Shown here: in pieces, positions 1-12,815 of the stretch
Position numbering within the stretch: the stretch's first letter is position 1
Layout of the letters: every line of letters begins with the position of its first letter
From: Lentinus brumalis
Lineage: Eukaryota; Basidiomycota; Agaricomycetes; Polyporales; Polyporaceae
NCBI GenBank assembly: GCA_001792895.1
Contig: MARA01000016.1
Coordinates: 558,001 to 622,000, forward strand
DNA length: 64,000 nt
Reading direction: 5' to 3'
The notes under the pieces: model-generated
The model's input: the letters and a program-made list of their open reading frames with translations, nothing else
Databases searched by the model: none
What the model was told of the DNA's origin: nothing
Program-made: the position numbers and the translations under genes

Positions 1-1116
1 GCTAGACGGCAACCTCGTACACTGAGCGAATCGCCAGCAGGATGGCGCGGTCATGACTATGTACGAGCGCAGTGCAGGTTCCATTGCGTCGTCCACCGGA
101 CGGCTAGAGTTGAGGCACCAGGTCAGGCACCTCGAAGCGGTCGTCGCGAAGGAAGCTTCTCTGAGCAAGATCATAGCCCAGCTTGTCGCTGAGCTGCATA
201 GTTGTATCGGAGTGTGGCTTCCCTCCATTGTGTCCAACATCGCGCAGACAGCCTCTCCGTGCCTGTATCTGCGTTCAAATCTCAGAGCCATGCACAGAGC
301 AGTCGCAATGAGATTGCGCGCTCCGCCACTTTCGAGAAGTGAGAGTGTCGTCGTACCCCGTGCATACGTCTCTACGTGCGGAGTGCGAACGTCTACGAGC
401 AGCATCTTGCCGTCGCGTACCCTGGTGTCGTCCCATCTGTTGCTGTTCATGCGCATTCAGGCGAGTGGACGTGGACGTGGTGGTCAGCTCTCGTGTGGAA
501 GTCCAGTCAGCCGGCGAAGTTCCACTTTCCTCGACCTCGTGTAGGACTTGGTGGGCGGAAGTGGAACAGACTTGTACAAGGTCTCATCGCGACCTGGCTG
601 TCAGCACTATGCATTTCGGCCGTTCGGCTCAACACCTATGTGCTACCGTTAGGGGCTCTCGCCGCCACGGCCTCACGGTGACTTGGGATGTGTGACCTTT
701 CAGCCTGTGCGTGATGGGGCCGAGAGGTGATTCATTCCGAATTGCCCAGTCGGAGGCAATCTATCCAACGCAGGAGAGTGTAATCTCCCCGCTGCATTTG
801 AAAGGACGCTTTATACTGTCCTTTGTAGAAAGCGGCAGTCTAGGTAGCCTTCTCGACGACTGAGCCGACTCAGTAGGAGGGCGCATTCAGTCGAGGGCCT
901 CCTTGTCGGATGCTGTGTCGCAGCCGAGTCAGTCTCTGGTTAGCTTGGCTGATATGTCCGCGTGGCCATGTTCAGTTAAATTCTGTAGGAGTGGCGGTAG
1001 TCGCATGTGTAGCGGTACTTCCATCCTGCAGTTCATGCCCCAACAAAATCATGTTCCTGTTCCGCAATGGCCGCCGCTGTATGCTACCGAGTTGCTGACA
1101 GATGTCGTTTCTGTAG
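1..1116. other. Unassigned left flank
   Basis: No convincing coding region is seen. Short open stretches exist on the plus strand (for example 53-544) but none has recognisable protein character. The first exon or exons of the vezatin-like gene should lie here, because that gene's reading frame is entered through a splice acceptor at about 1115-1116. I could not find a start codon and donor that join it in phase with confidence. Confidence 0.4.
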
Positions 1117-3961
1117 GTCGCGAACGAACTACTACAGTCATCGTCAAGTTCAGCTCACGAAAACAGCTTCGCTGAACGCTTCAAATACGACGTGATCTCG
1201 TCTTCATTACTGTCTTCCTCTCTAGCCGCACCGACGAGCGCCGTCCGCCGGACATTCTCGCCAGACATACCTGGAAAGCTGGATGACAGCGGTGGCGACG
1301 AGGAGCCACTGTCTGCGGTCTCCAGCTCCGATTCTCGATTTCCCGAGCCTGTGTCGACTCCATTCGGCTCCCAACTCCCTGTCGTCCTTGTCTCACTTGC
1401 TGTCGTGATGCTCTCGATCGGTTGCTTTTTTCTCGCCATGATACCATTATTCGCTGCTATCTATGTCAAGTATGTTGTACAGCCCGAGGCCGATAAGGCC
1501 AACTCCACGTCACAGGTGAGTACAATTTGTCCTGACGCGTGCGGCGGTACTGACTTGCATCAGACACTGGAGGCCCTCAACGAGTTGATCTCTGCGGGCA
1601 ACGTGTGGGACTCGGCCATTAATGAGGCGATCATGCTTATTGAGAACGAGGAGCGAAGGTACACTTTTGAGGTGCCACATTTGCGCTCGGAGCTGACTGT
1701 AGTCGTAGCATCTTCTACGGACCGACTAGCAAGCAAGCGCCCTCATCAGCACTCCGTGTCGCGCTGCAGTCGTCGCTATTCACGACACAGACACAATGCG
1801 ATAACGTCCGACAACTCCTGGCTGCCCTCACGGACCCGGCGTCGCTCTCGCAGCTCGCGGAGATGTATGCGCCTCCCTCGCCCTCTCGTCCCGTGATTTC
1901 CCTGGATAGCTCGCGCTCCCCCGCTTCATCGTCTGGGACGCTCCGCCCGTTCTCGCACCCTACAGGCAGCTGGCGCCCGCGAACGACGTCGCTGCCAAGC
2001 AACAGCAAGGCTGACAAGCGGGCAACGTGGAATGGCTCGTATGCCGCTCTTGCGCTCGCCGGCAGCCCCACTGCGCACCTGATGAAGAAGCAGAACCGTC
2101 ATTCCAACGTGATCTCGCTTTTCCAGCCCATGTCTCAGGGAGCCAGTGTCAGTGCACCAGTCAGCCCTCAGCCCCCAAGCCCAGTCGCTCCCGAGCAACT
2201 GGACTCTCTCGAGGAAGAAGAGCAGGAGGTGGCGGAGGAGCTTGAGTCCAAGGGGTACTTCGGTGCTGCTGCGCTCGACATGCAACGCAAGCGCAAGTCG
2301 CAGGGTCTTGAAACTTTCAGGATCCCGCCACCGAGCTACACGGCTGCGCCTCCCCGCTCGCCTATGCGTGGACGCTTCGGCGGGCCGTCGCCGACGCAGT
2401 CAACCCCGTCACCGTCGCTGCTTCCCCCTACGATCACTTCGTCATCTCGTCTGACGTCGGTTCACACGACTCGGCACCCGCTGTCCCTGTCTGGCCTGCA
2501 CGTTGCGCTGGAGGGCGCGCTCGCGTCGAAACGATACTCTTGTTCACATCTACTCGCTCTGCGCTTCAGCGAGGACGAGGACGACACTTACTGGGAGGAC
2601 GTGCGCTCGCTGATGGCGCTGCTGTCGAGCACCTTCTCGGACGCGTCGACTAGGCTCATGGAGGCTCTTGATGATGCTGAGAAACGCCGTGTCAAGGACG
2701 AGGTCCCCACTCCTCCCGGTGCCAACAACACTCTACCGTACGGCAAGGAGAGTGGCAAGGAGATGCTCCGCCGCAGCTTCGCACCTATGCGCTCGATGGC
2801 GGAGATGACCTCGTTCGCCCCTATGCCCACCAACATGTCCCGTCTCGCGGACACGTCGATGCCATCTCCTCTGCCCTGAACGACGCACGGGACCACATGG
2901 AAGAGTGCATCTCTGCCCTCCGGAATCCCACCATCCACTTTGAGTCTGAGCCCGATGGGACCCCAGCTCAAGTGCAGGACCACCCCGCGTTCCAGGCGTA
3001 CGACCGCCTCCGGAAAGAGCTCGGGTTTGCGCTGCGCGAGTGCGAACGCGGCCGGGAGCGTCTACTCGATATCATCGCGCCGCGGCCCATACCAGAGGCA
3101 GACGACGAGGATGCAGACGTGTCTCCGCACACACCCGGACTCAGACAGGACTCGGGCAGCGAGGCGTCTGAGAACGAGAAGGGCCCTGTGTCGCCGGTGC
3201 CCCCGTCGGGCGCGGGCTTGGGGTTGACGCTCTCAATTGGGCAGGAGCAGGAGCACGTGGACGACGCAACGGCGCATCTGCTGCTCAGTGCGTCGTCACA
3301 GCATCTTCCCCCGCAAGGCGCCGAGCAGGTGTTCGAGGCGGAGACGGGGAGTGGGGCGCCGTTCACGCGGCCGCGGAGCAAGATGTCGCGGGAGGATCGC
3401 ATCAGGATCATGAAGGCGCGCCGGGTGAGCGGGCTGCCGATGTCGAGCTCGTCGCTGGCGGAGATGGATGGGGAGTTGCCGGTGGAGAAGCCACAGAGGG
3501 AGAAGTGGGGGCCGGGAGGAGAGGTCGTGCAGGAGCTGAAGGATGTGATCTGGAAGGTCAGCGAGAAGAGGAAGAGGATGTCGCAGCAGGTCACTGGGCG
3601 GTCTGAGCACCTCCCGCACCCGGAGCAAGAGCAGGAGGCAGAGGTGACACCCCGCCCAGTGCCCGTGCCGGTGCGTACGCCGGAGCCGGTGCGGGAGACG
3701 TCTATCTTGATCGACGTTGAGGAGGGCTCGCCTGTTGGTGGGACCGTCGAGGAAGAGCCCGAGTCGGAACTGGCGTACCTTGAAGACGACTCGCCCTCGC
3801 CTCCATCAAAACCTCTCCCGAACTTCGACGTCTCTGTCTCTGCGCGCTCGTCACTCAACCTTGGGTTGTCGGTCGCACTCTCACGGGACCCGCCTCGGGC
3901 TGCCTCTGCTGATACATTTAGCCTACGGACTACGCATGGGCCGGACGGCGACATGTCATGA
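1117..3961 (+). CDS. Vezatin-like myosin-binding membrane protein (frameshifted, 5' end unresolved)
   Basis: Exons visible: 1117-1515, 1564-1658, 1709 onward. The 48 and 50 nt introns have GT-AG ends and keep phase. After an N-terminal acidic, serine-rich part there is one strong membrane segment (about 1378-1470, LPVVLVSLAVVMLSIGCFFL). A conserved region follows that contains FYGPTSKQAPSSALRVALQ and LHVALEGALASKRYSCSHLL, then YWEDVRSLMALLSSTFSDAS. From knowledge of the family this resembles the fungal vezatin / Inp2-type myosin-binding domain, linked to peroxisome inheritance by myosin V. The C-terminal half continues with a helical segment (RKELGFALRECERGRERLLDI) and a long acidic tail. The frame changes by one base at about 2850-2853: LADTSMPSPLP then stops, while the neighbouring frame continues as HVDAISSALNDARDHMEE. 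No intron can explain this, so it is either a one-base deletion or an assembly indel. The apparent start at 1192 is a GTG inside the exon, not the true start. Confidence 0.65.
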
Positions 3962-5441
3962 CCCATGCCCCCTTGATGATGAATGTATACATTCACACTT
4001 ATACTTTGCATATGTGCTCCCCTCCCCTCCCTCGTCCTCCTCTCGAATCACTTCGCGCCTCGAGCTCGTCAGCTCGGGCCCTCGTACTGCTCGTGTATAA
4101 TGTTACAGCGTTTCATAATCTTCTTCTTATACCTCATTTGCTTTCAGGTTTCACTTCACGTTCACATGGATCGGATCCGTACTACTACTAGCATCGCATA
4201 CACATCATGCACTTCATCGTATAGACTGGCACTCACGCATATATCTTTGTCTCTACGGTGCGCGCCTTGTGCGAGATAAGCTGGAATCTTGGTGCGTTGT
4301 TCTGGGTGTGGGATGCTGACCAGCATGTGTGCGCAGATCCGTCTGTCTTTCGGTGACACAGGTGAGTAGAGCTCCCGATACTATGTATGAACGTCGAATC
4401 TCGCGCTGATCAACTTTGATTAACAGGAACGCGCACCATACCATCTCTGCGACGGTCCCTGCTTAACATAGACTCTGCAGTGACGAGCGAGAATTCACGC
4501 TGTGGGTGTACTCTATATCAGCCATCGCGAACGGGCTGCCATCAAGACAACCGAGTGGTGTGGACTTCCTTGTGACTTCACCTCTCTGCGCTGATGTCCG
4601 TCCAGCATAGCAGCAGCAATCACCCGTCTCCTCCATGGGGGTCGTAAGTCGCGATTGCTCCCGATCGGTGCCGGTACAAGTGCCTTCTGTGCTTCCATCA
4701 CCGCTCTTCTTCCTATCGTGCGGATGTGGCGCGAGAGAGCTGTCTTCGCAGCTCCACTTTTACTGTGGGTGCCATGGTGAGAGCGGCACCGTGCGAGGAT
4801 ACGGTCCGTGTCTGTTGCGAGTGTATCTACCCGCTTGTCAGCATCGTCCCATGATAGCTGAGTGTACACCTCGTCATAACCGCCGAAGCACGCTGACCTC
4901 GCTATAGGGGACGTACGCGCAACTACCAGTCTTACGGCGATGTTTGCTACGTGCGGATCTTTTATGCTTCCATATTTGCCCAGGAGAAGACGCACAATGG
5001 GTCATGAAACGTTTCTCTGTCAAATTACCCGCCATGACCGAGCGGGATACTGCAAGGTGAGACAAAATGTGAAGTTTATCGCGAACTAACACCACGAGCG
5101 GGCCGGTGCTGGTCACCGTGCTTCGAAGAACTCCACTCCTCTCAGATACATGGGACCAGACTAAGTCTGGGCATGTCGAGTGATCAGCACATCTGAACGT
5201 CGCTTGGGTAAGTCTTACCCAATGCTTGTCGTCTCCGCATTGACTCCTTCTGCTACCAAGGTCACCCTCCCTGGTCGTAAGCACGTCCGGTGAACTTCCG
5301 GCACAATCAAACCATGCTCATGTTCGGCGCCGTGACCCGAGGAATTGTAGCCAAGGCTCAAGGTATAAGTAGCTCTTCCGGTGCTCGAGCGTACCTCACG
5401 CTGTCGTCTTCCTACTGGAACCCGAGTCTTAGACTGCCTAC
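3962..5441. other. Intergenic, no gene seen
   Basis: About 1.5 kb between the vezatin-like gene and the first P450. Only short open frames without protein-like composition are present. It presumably holds the 3' UTR of the upstream gene and the promoter of the P450. Confidence 0.5.
5364..5369 (+). promoter_or_regulatory. TATA-like box of first P450
   Basis: TATAAG lies 78 bp upstream of the P450 start codon in the context AAGGTATAAGTAGC. The position fits a core promoter element, but this is inferred only from sequence and spacing. Confidence 0.35.
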
Positions 5442-7506
5442 ATGTCGATCTCAGTCTCCTCTCTTGCCCTTGTGGCGTTCGCAATGCTCGTCTTCCTCTA
5501 CGCTCGCTCGCTCGCTCTATGGCAGTCGCGGTCTCATGGCAGATGCTTGCCGCCCGGTCCAAAGGGACTGCCTCTCTTGGGCAATGTACTCGACTTGCGC
5601 AAAGGAAGACAGTGGCTGACATTCAACAAGCTACGTGAGACCTATGGTACGTTTACCGTGTAGTCCACATGCCGCGAAGCAACACCGCTGAGAACACACC
5701 ATTAGGACCTATCCTATACTTCGAGGCCTTTCGGCAGCCGATCGTGGTTCTCGGTAGTCCCGATGCAGTGCTCGAATACCTGGACAGACGTTCCGCGAAT
5801 ACATCTGACCGATTGCGTACACCAAGTATCTCGCTGTGAGTACTGCCCGCACGTCTGCACCTCTCGGCGTATTCACTCTTCATAGTGCTGGACATGAATG
5901 GTCCTTCGGACTGATGCCGTACGGACCTGGTTGGAGACGCCAGCGGCGTATCTTCTGGCAGTACTTCCATCCAGGCGCCATTGACAAATACAGACCAATC
6001 CAGCTTGCGGCGATGCGTACGTTTCTGGAGAGTGTCGCACGGAACCCCGACCGGCTTGACGAGTATATCCAATAGTGAGTATCACCGCGTTGGCACCCGA
6101 AAGTGGCGCCACGACTGAGCAGGAGCGTCCAGCACTTTCACGGCTGCGGTCCTCAAGATGGCCTACGGCATCGATGTAAAGGATGAGAAGGATGAAATGC
6201 TCACCTATATTGACACGGGCTTGCAAGGGTCTCGTGAACTGGTCGTAGGCGGCTTTATGGTGGACTTCTTCCCCGTGCTCCGCCATATGCCGTCATTCTT
6301 CCCTGGCTGTGGTTTTCACAGGTTGTTTGCGAAATGGAGCGAGGACAACAAGCTCCTGAGGGACATGCCATTTCGGCGCTACAAAGATGCCGTCGTACGT
6401 GGTTTCGCTACGTCGCGCTCTTCTACCTGGCTGAATCAGGGAAACTGTAGAATCGCAACAAGACGCCTGCGTGCATCCTTACAGACATCGTCTCTACTGC
6501 TGAGGATGATGTCAAGGAATCGCCGGGTGACCTGGAGACAATCGCGAACGATGTCATGAGTACGATCTACATTGGTGAGCAGCAAGGCCTACAACAGGGC
6601 AACATCTGATGTACATACGGCGCTTTCACAGCTGGTTCAGACACGGTACTTCAGGGTTGCTCCGCGTTTGAAGCACGACTCACCGCCACCTTGTAGACTT
6701 CCTCCGTTTTGAAGACGTTCTGTCTCGCTATGTCCCTGTATCCCGATGTCCAGCAGAAGGCACACGCTGAGCTCGACTCTGTCGTCGGCCGCGACCGCCT
6801 CCCGGACTTCTATGACAGAGGCTCGCTCACATACCTGGATGCTCTCATTAAGGAGTCCCTCCGCTGGATGAACGTAACTCCTCTCGGGCTGGCGCATAGC
6901 ACGACCGAGGACGACGAGTTCGGCGGATACTTCATCCCAGCGGGTAGCGTCGTGATGGGGAACATCTGGTGAGCTTCCTTCCCTCGGTCGGCGCGACGTC
7001 AAGCTGACGATCTCACCGGCCGATAGGGCTTGCATGCATGATCCCGAGATATACGAAGATCCAGACGTATTCCGACCGGAACGCTTCATACAAGATGGCA
7101 AGCTCAATCCGGACGTCCGCGACCCATACGAGTTCGTGTTCGGCTTTGGCAGACGGTCCGCTGTATTCCTCGAGACATACGTGGAGCTTTGGATACTCAC
7201 CGTGTTATCTACAGAGTCTGTCCGGGGAGGTACTTCGGCGACGCGGCGCTCTTCATCAATATCGCCGCAATGCTACATGTCTTTGATATCACCCCGCCCG
7301 TCGACGACAACGGGAAGGAGATTAAGATCGAGCCTCAAATGTTGGACTGTGTAGTGTCGTGAGGGCTTATTCCGCTTTCAGCATACTTACTCGTTGGCTG
7401 ACTGGACATTCCCAGGCGTCCGGAAGACTTCCGATGCCGTATCGAACCTCGCGGACCCTGGGCAGAGACGTTGATCCATAGCGCGGATCGCGAACCCGCG
7501 ATGTAG
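5442..7506 (+). CDS. Cytochrome P450 monooxygenase
   Basis: Ten exons join in phase into 519 residues: 5442-5646, 5706-5835, 5886-6074, 6133-6394, 6451-6574, 6632-6645, 6697-6968, 7027-7155, 7215-7358, 7416-7506. The N-terminus has a membrane anchor (about residues 5-25) and the proline-rich hinge [13 protein letters not shown]. The I-helix motif AGSDTTSS spans the 14 nt exon. The K-helix is KESLRW, the PERF region is FRPERF, and the haem loop FGFGRRVCPGR is formed across the exon 8/9 junction. All diagnostic residues, including the haem-ligand cysteine, are intact. It should be an ER-anchored monooxygenase using a P450 reductase. The hinge and overall layout resemble agaricomycete P450s often annotated as O-methylsterigmatocystin oxidoreductase-like. 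The substrate cannot be told from sequence. It is not closely related to the other two P450s in the window. Confidence 0.93.
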
Positions 7507-8679
7507 CTTTCCGACTGGTAGGAGGAGTGCTACACAACGGATTTATGTAGATATTGACGTCTCTTCGAACAGGTAGTGGCACCCGCTGTCGCGCGGCGGC
7601 CACCGACTCTTCCTCCTGCAGGCTACTATATGATTGATGAACCCAGCGGATCGATGACGCGTTCGAAGAGGAACGTGCGATGGGTACGTTTTGAGTGGAG
7701 GCCTAACATCGATTCCGCAATGCTCGTCTACCGTAACAGTGATATCGACCAGCAATTCATCCTCGCCAATTGGTGGATCGGGGTTGTTTGTAGCTGGAGC
7801 GCATGCGCGCGAGTCGCGAGGCAGGGCTACTTACTCCGTGACTGCAGGCTGGCAATGGAGCCTACCACTCGAAGTAAAAGTACCCACTCAAGAGAGTCGA
7901 ATTCCGTGACGATGCACAGTGCGAAGGAACGTTTGAACGCCCACCGTAAGCAACGATCGTGTCCAGAGACACCTAGCCGTCGTACCTGCTCACCGAGGTT
8001 CGAAGCGATGGCCGTGATCACCCGCAGCGACCATGATATTCACGGGAGTACGCAATACGTCCGTCTAAATTTCGACGTCCTTCTCAACTGATACTGGCAG
8101 CTTCCGCAACCTGGCCTTCCTGGAGAGTACTATGTGAGGTTCTGATGGGCGAACTCAGCGAGTCGACGACGTGCTCGAAGACGAGCGTGCGCTGAGCGCG
8201 ATTAATGTAAAGATCGGTCTTTAGTTCTGGCATAGAGCCATACTCCCTTCTGCGTTTGATAGCTTGCAGGTCCAGGAGGAAGCGCGAGACAAGTATTGCG
8301 GTCAAGCTGTAACCTCCGCCGTCGCAGTAGCGAGTACCGCGTGAGCCTGAGCATTCATGTGCATATTGTACACTCACGGTTCGGTGAAGACGATGTATCT
8401 TGACGCCTCGAATGCGATGTGCCTTAGCTGAATACAAATGCCAGTAATCAAACTTGTCGCTCCTTTTCCCTCCCTTCGGAAGCAGACAAGCCTGGATCCC
8501 ACCCGCCCGTCTTATCAGATCGTCCCAAGATCGTCCTGGGCTTTCGCGCTCGACGTGACAAAGGATCGAGTCGCACATCACATTACAGGAGACTATATAC
8601 TAGTTACATCGTACAGGATAGGAAAGAATGATGACAGTGAAACACACAGAATGCTCGACATCCCGACCGCTTCGCACTA
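7507..8679. other. Intergenic, no gene seen
   Basis: About 1.2 kb between the convergent P450 and FunK1 genes. The longest plus-strand open frame (7576-8091) has no recognisable domain or protein-like pattern. I see no repeat or RNA gene. Confidence 0.45.
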
Positions 8680-11600
8680 CTACTGTGTGTCGACCCTCTG
8701 CCGCTTGCGACGGCCCTGCTGGCGGATCCCTTCAGGAAGATCCGCATCATCGTCTGGGGTGCAGATGCTACTGGAAGCGTGGTCGCTATTGTCGGCCACG
8801 CTTGAAGTTTCCTTCTCATCGTCCTCCCGAGGATGCTTGCCTGGCGCTGGGGCGAGATACGACCACACTGGTATATAGGAGGAGCTTGAACTCAGGCTGG
8901 GGTGAAGGCTGGATGGGACGAGGTCGTAGCTAGTGGCAGAAGAGATGGACAGAGAACCGATGCCACGCGCGGTGGGGCGAGGAGGAACCGCCAGGATGTC
9001 CTGACCAAGAATCTTGCTGCGAACCACAAACTGGTTGGAACATTTGTCCTCAATCGGCGGCACCTTTTGATACTCGTCAAGGACGCCGGAAAGATGATGA
9101 TGTTGCGATAGGAAACCCGTAATTGCACTGGGATCCGAGGCCGAATCATCACGCTCCGTGCCTTTTGCCTGTCCAGGAGCAGCATCCTTGCGGCTGGTAC
9201 GGGCAGAAGATGCGACCGTCGATGCAGCCGCGAGTGTAGTCGTTGATGCAGCCGTAGGTGTGGTCGTCGATGGGGCCGTCGATGCAGCCGTAGGTGCGGT
9301 CGTAGGTGCGGCCGTCGATGTGGCCGTCGATGTAGCCGTCCGTGCAGCCGTCGGTGCGGCCACGGTCGGTGCGGCCACGGTCGGTGCGGCCGTCGGTGGC
9401 CGAAGTGAGCGTGTCGGGATTGCGATCGGTTGCTGGACAAGCTGGTTCCCAGTGGTCGGCACGGGTCGCGAAGCCTTCAACAGCTGGGGGTCGATGATCC
9501 CATACCGCTTCTCGATCTTCTTGATGTCCAGCTGCCGGTACGACTCGTGACAACCCGCGTGAAAACCGTCGATGACGGCCTGGAGCGCCGGATTTTCGTA
9601 GACCTCGAACGGCGAATCGGGAGATCGCATTTGCGCTAGCTTCGCGTCGCCTCCGACCTTGACGCCACATATCACCGATGCACCCTCAAACGTGCTTGTG
9701 ATGAAATTCTTCAACGAGCGTTTGTTGGTAATGTGATACTTGAGGACGAGGTAGCGGAAGGCGTGAATGAAAGACTCGAGATCGTCAGAGAGCCTCGGCG
9801 GCTTCCTAGGGAAACTGAGGGACAGCGCAGATCGGAACTCCCAAGTACCCTGAAGGAACGTGAGCATATTGAGTATGTTAGAGAAGTAGGAATACGTACT
9901 GTGCGATCAGGTTCAGTGGGACCTAAGGCAAGTTCCCATATAAATCGACACAGATCCCAATCGATCAGGATGCCCTTCCGAGTGACAGGGTCAATTAAGA
10001 TGTTCCCGATGCTAATGTCCCGGTGAAGCACTTTGGCTAGCGTCCAGGCGTCGTGGTGAGCTGCAGAAGAGTGCGTGGTTTGCATCAGGACGATTGCTGG
10101 AAGAGCACGAACTGACTTACCGATAATGGCATCATAGAAAATCATCGCGAGCTCCTTGAAGTTCTTGAAGTCCTCCAGCGGAAGACCGATCTCTTCTGTT
10201 GCAAGACGGTAGTGCACCCGAGGCACAGGCGGCTTCTCCATGTGTGTGAGGAGCCCTTGGATGAGTGTCTGCTGAGCTCTAAGGCCGCCGACATCCCCGC
10301 CGCAAATGAGTGTGGCGATGTTCTGAACACCGCAGCTATTCAGCCGCTCATAGACGAGATGTTCTGGACGTGTGCGACCTGGCACGCACGGCCTCCAGTA
10401 GTCCTTGAGGAAGCAGAGACGCTTCGTATGGAGGTCGTACGCCACGTAACCCCTTGTACACCGACCGACGAGTGAGTCGGTGACGAAATGAGGCTTGCCG
10501 ACCAGGAACTCCCGTTCCATTGGACCAACGGGTGGTGCAGGAGACGTATCCGGGGTATGTGGTGCGGTGCCAGCGCCCGATGACTCGTCAGGCTGTGCGG
10601 AAGGGTCGATGGGGAGTCCTTCGTCGTCAGGCGCGGGCATTGGAATTATGCGCAGCTTGTAGATAGGCACGCCCTTCGCTGTAGCCGCCTTCACGTAGTT
10701 CCGGATAGTCTCGTGCACTGTCAAATCTTCGGCCATATCCTTGAACGCCTTCGCATCCGGGTCTTCGACCGGCGTGGCGGTTGGATCCGCAACCGTCTCT
10801 TTGACCCGCGTGGCGGTTGGATCATACCCGAGCTTGTCCGAGTCCACCTCCATGTGCCCAACCTTCCACAGGAAGTCGTGCAGCGGTGAGTCAGTGGTGG
10901 TCCAGACGAAATCCTCAGAAACGGCGGCGCCACCTCTGTCGAAGATGCAGAGCCGCGCCCTGTGTTGCCAAACGTAGATCCCGTAGCAAAAGACACGATG
11001 TTGAGCATTGAGGACGTTCAGCATGTACTCTGTAAACTGGCCCAGAGCAGCCTCTCCGTCGGTGGACCCTCGAATGAACTGTTTGGCGGCTGGCTTCTTG
11101 GACTGCGCGTCGGGCTTGTCAGCTCCCTCAGCATCGGCCACGGGTGCCTGGTCATCTTCCGTGTTCTCCAGATGGTCGGCCTGCCCCTCTGGCTTGCCCG
11201 ACGGCGCAGATGTGTCACCGCCCGCTGTCGCAGGGGGAGGCGGCTGAGAGGACTTGGCAGCAGATGAGTTCTTCGTTTTCTTCTTCCGCTTGGGGGGTTC
11301 ATTGAAGACGAATGCAGACTTCTTCTGGTCGAGCTTGACCTCCACAGGAATCGCCATCCAATGCCAGTTGCGAGCGCCGACCTTGCCACCGGCCTGCCGT
11401 TCCTCGGCGCTGATCTTGCTGTTTTTGAGCTGCTTTTCGGTCAGCATCGTAGCTTTGCGAGCTTCTGTAGTGTTCAGGTAGACACCTGCGTCGTTGCACG
11501 TCCCAGTGCGCTCAGTGTGCTTCTTCCCATCCGGGTCAGCGGGATCCGTCGCTCGGTGAGTGGAAGTGGATAGCCACGTGAGGGACGCGGGGTCGCATGC

Positions 11601-12155
11601 ATCGAGCACGGAATTCGCGACCGCGTTCTGGGGGATATGAGCACGACTCGTCAGAGAAGTGGAACGTGAACGTACCAGAAGCGGATATAAGTGCTTCTCG
11701 AGCTTCGCCCCACTGCAATCCACGCCCTCGAACTTCTTCCGATCTTCAGCTGTTGGGGCATCTCCGGGCACACGTTTCAAAAATTCATCGACCGGCAATT
11801 GGCGAAAACGAGGACCCATTGCGGAGTGGCCAATCAGATACGGGCCGCGTTGCTTGTCGGTCGCAGGATCGTAGGCAAAAGGACTGCAGGTGTCCCTGAG
11901 AGGTGTCACGAGGATGTCGTAGGTGGGGTCCTTGTTGCGAGTGTCCTCGGCGCCGGGTGTAGGTGCAGAAGAACCAGGGTTGGATTGGGTGGCAGGGAGG
12001 GGAGGGACGGCGCTGGAGGTCGCGGTGGTTGCAGCTCCTCCGAAGTTGAGCTGGCTGGGAGAAGGTGGGGAGAAGGACCGCGCAGGAGAGCCGTCTTCTA
12101 CGTGGCTATGACGCGAACTTGAAGCACTGAGAGGGGCGGGGTCGTTGTCAGCCAT
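8680..12155 (-). CDS. FunK1-type fungal protein kinase, copy 1
   Basis: Four exons on the minus strand: 12155-11676, 11627-10121, 10060-9900, 9849-8680. They join in phase to about 1105 residues. The kinase-like core has GRCTRGYVAYD, a candidate ATP-binding lysine in LCFLKD, the catalytic loop VLHRDISIGNILI, and DWD (LIDWDLCR) in place of the usual DFG. The conserved FunK1 upstream block is present (HRARLCIFDRGGA, then LHDFLWKVG). The last exon starts GTWEFRSALS and carries the SDDLESFIHAFRYLVLKYH helix typical of the C-lobe. It continues into a low-complexity Ala/Pro/Thr tract and a basic C-terminus (GRRKRQRV) that could be a nuclear signal. FunK1 kinases are expanded in multicellular basidiomycetes, and their substrates are unknown. 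Introns 1 and 2 keep the frame open. The gene looks intact. Confidence 0.9.
9205..9400 (-). repeat. Ala-Pro-Thr low-complexity repeat inside FunK1 copy 1
   Basis: An imprecise tandem repeat of about 12-15 nt encodes runs such as VAAPTVAAPT and TATSTATSTAAPT in the C-terminal part of FunK1 copy 1. The repeat is absent from copy 2. It is likely a length-variable linker. Confidence 0.7.
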
Positions 12156-12815
12156 GGTGAGGATGAGGGAAGGAAGAAGGGGATTTCACGCCAACCTTAA
12201 CGGATGGATTCGGCTTTATACCGGGCAGACAGAGGAACCACCCTTTGTGCACCAAAAATGGACCACAAACACAGGGATGGTGACAGCCTGGCACCACGAG
12301 ATGCTGTTCAGAGCTAAGCGGGCGAGTCATTGTCAGTCCTGAGCCACAGTTCCGCCGCAGCCATGTGGCAGACAAACGTACCTATGTACACGAACAATGG
12401 TTTTTGATCAGACGGGCGGGCAGATGAGAAGGACAATGGGGGCGTGGTCGTTCTGGTCAAGCCGCCGTGGCGCGCAATACGAACCAACATCAGTGTGCAT
12501 CGCCACAGTAGGCGCCCGCAATGTTCGCTTTCTACCTCAACCACGACGCGCAACCACTCCTCCCGATTCCACAGAATGAATATACAATCGCGATGTTCTC
12601 CAGGGCATGAGCTGAAATTGAGGTCGGAAGCGGAAGACAGTCTGTCAAGTACTTACAGCAGCACGATCTCCAACGTCCTTAACCACAGTATCACAACGAG
12701 TAATAATGGTTGGCACGCGGCCGCAGTGTTCATATCCATCTCACGGTGAGTTAGGCTCTACGAGCGGTCGTGTGTCTACTGCCAGGACGACTGACTAGCG
12801 CTTTGTAGCTACTCC

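Noticed and set aside
2968..4011. Long minus-strand open frame opposite the vezatin-like gene
   Set aside because: It is the antisense shadow of a GC-rich coding region; its translation is low-complexity Ser/Arg without domains.
6075..6122. First guess for P450 intron 3 ending at 6122
   Set aside because: It would create a stop codon at the junction; the acceptor at 6132 restores the conserved [14 protein letters not shown] frame.
7576..8091. 171-codon frame between P450 and FunK1
   Set aside because: No domain or protein-like periodicity, and it overlaps shorter frames in other phases.
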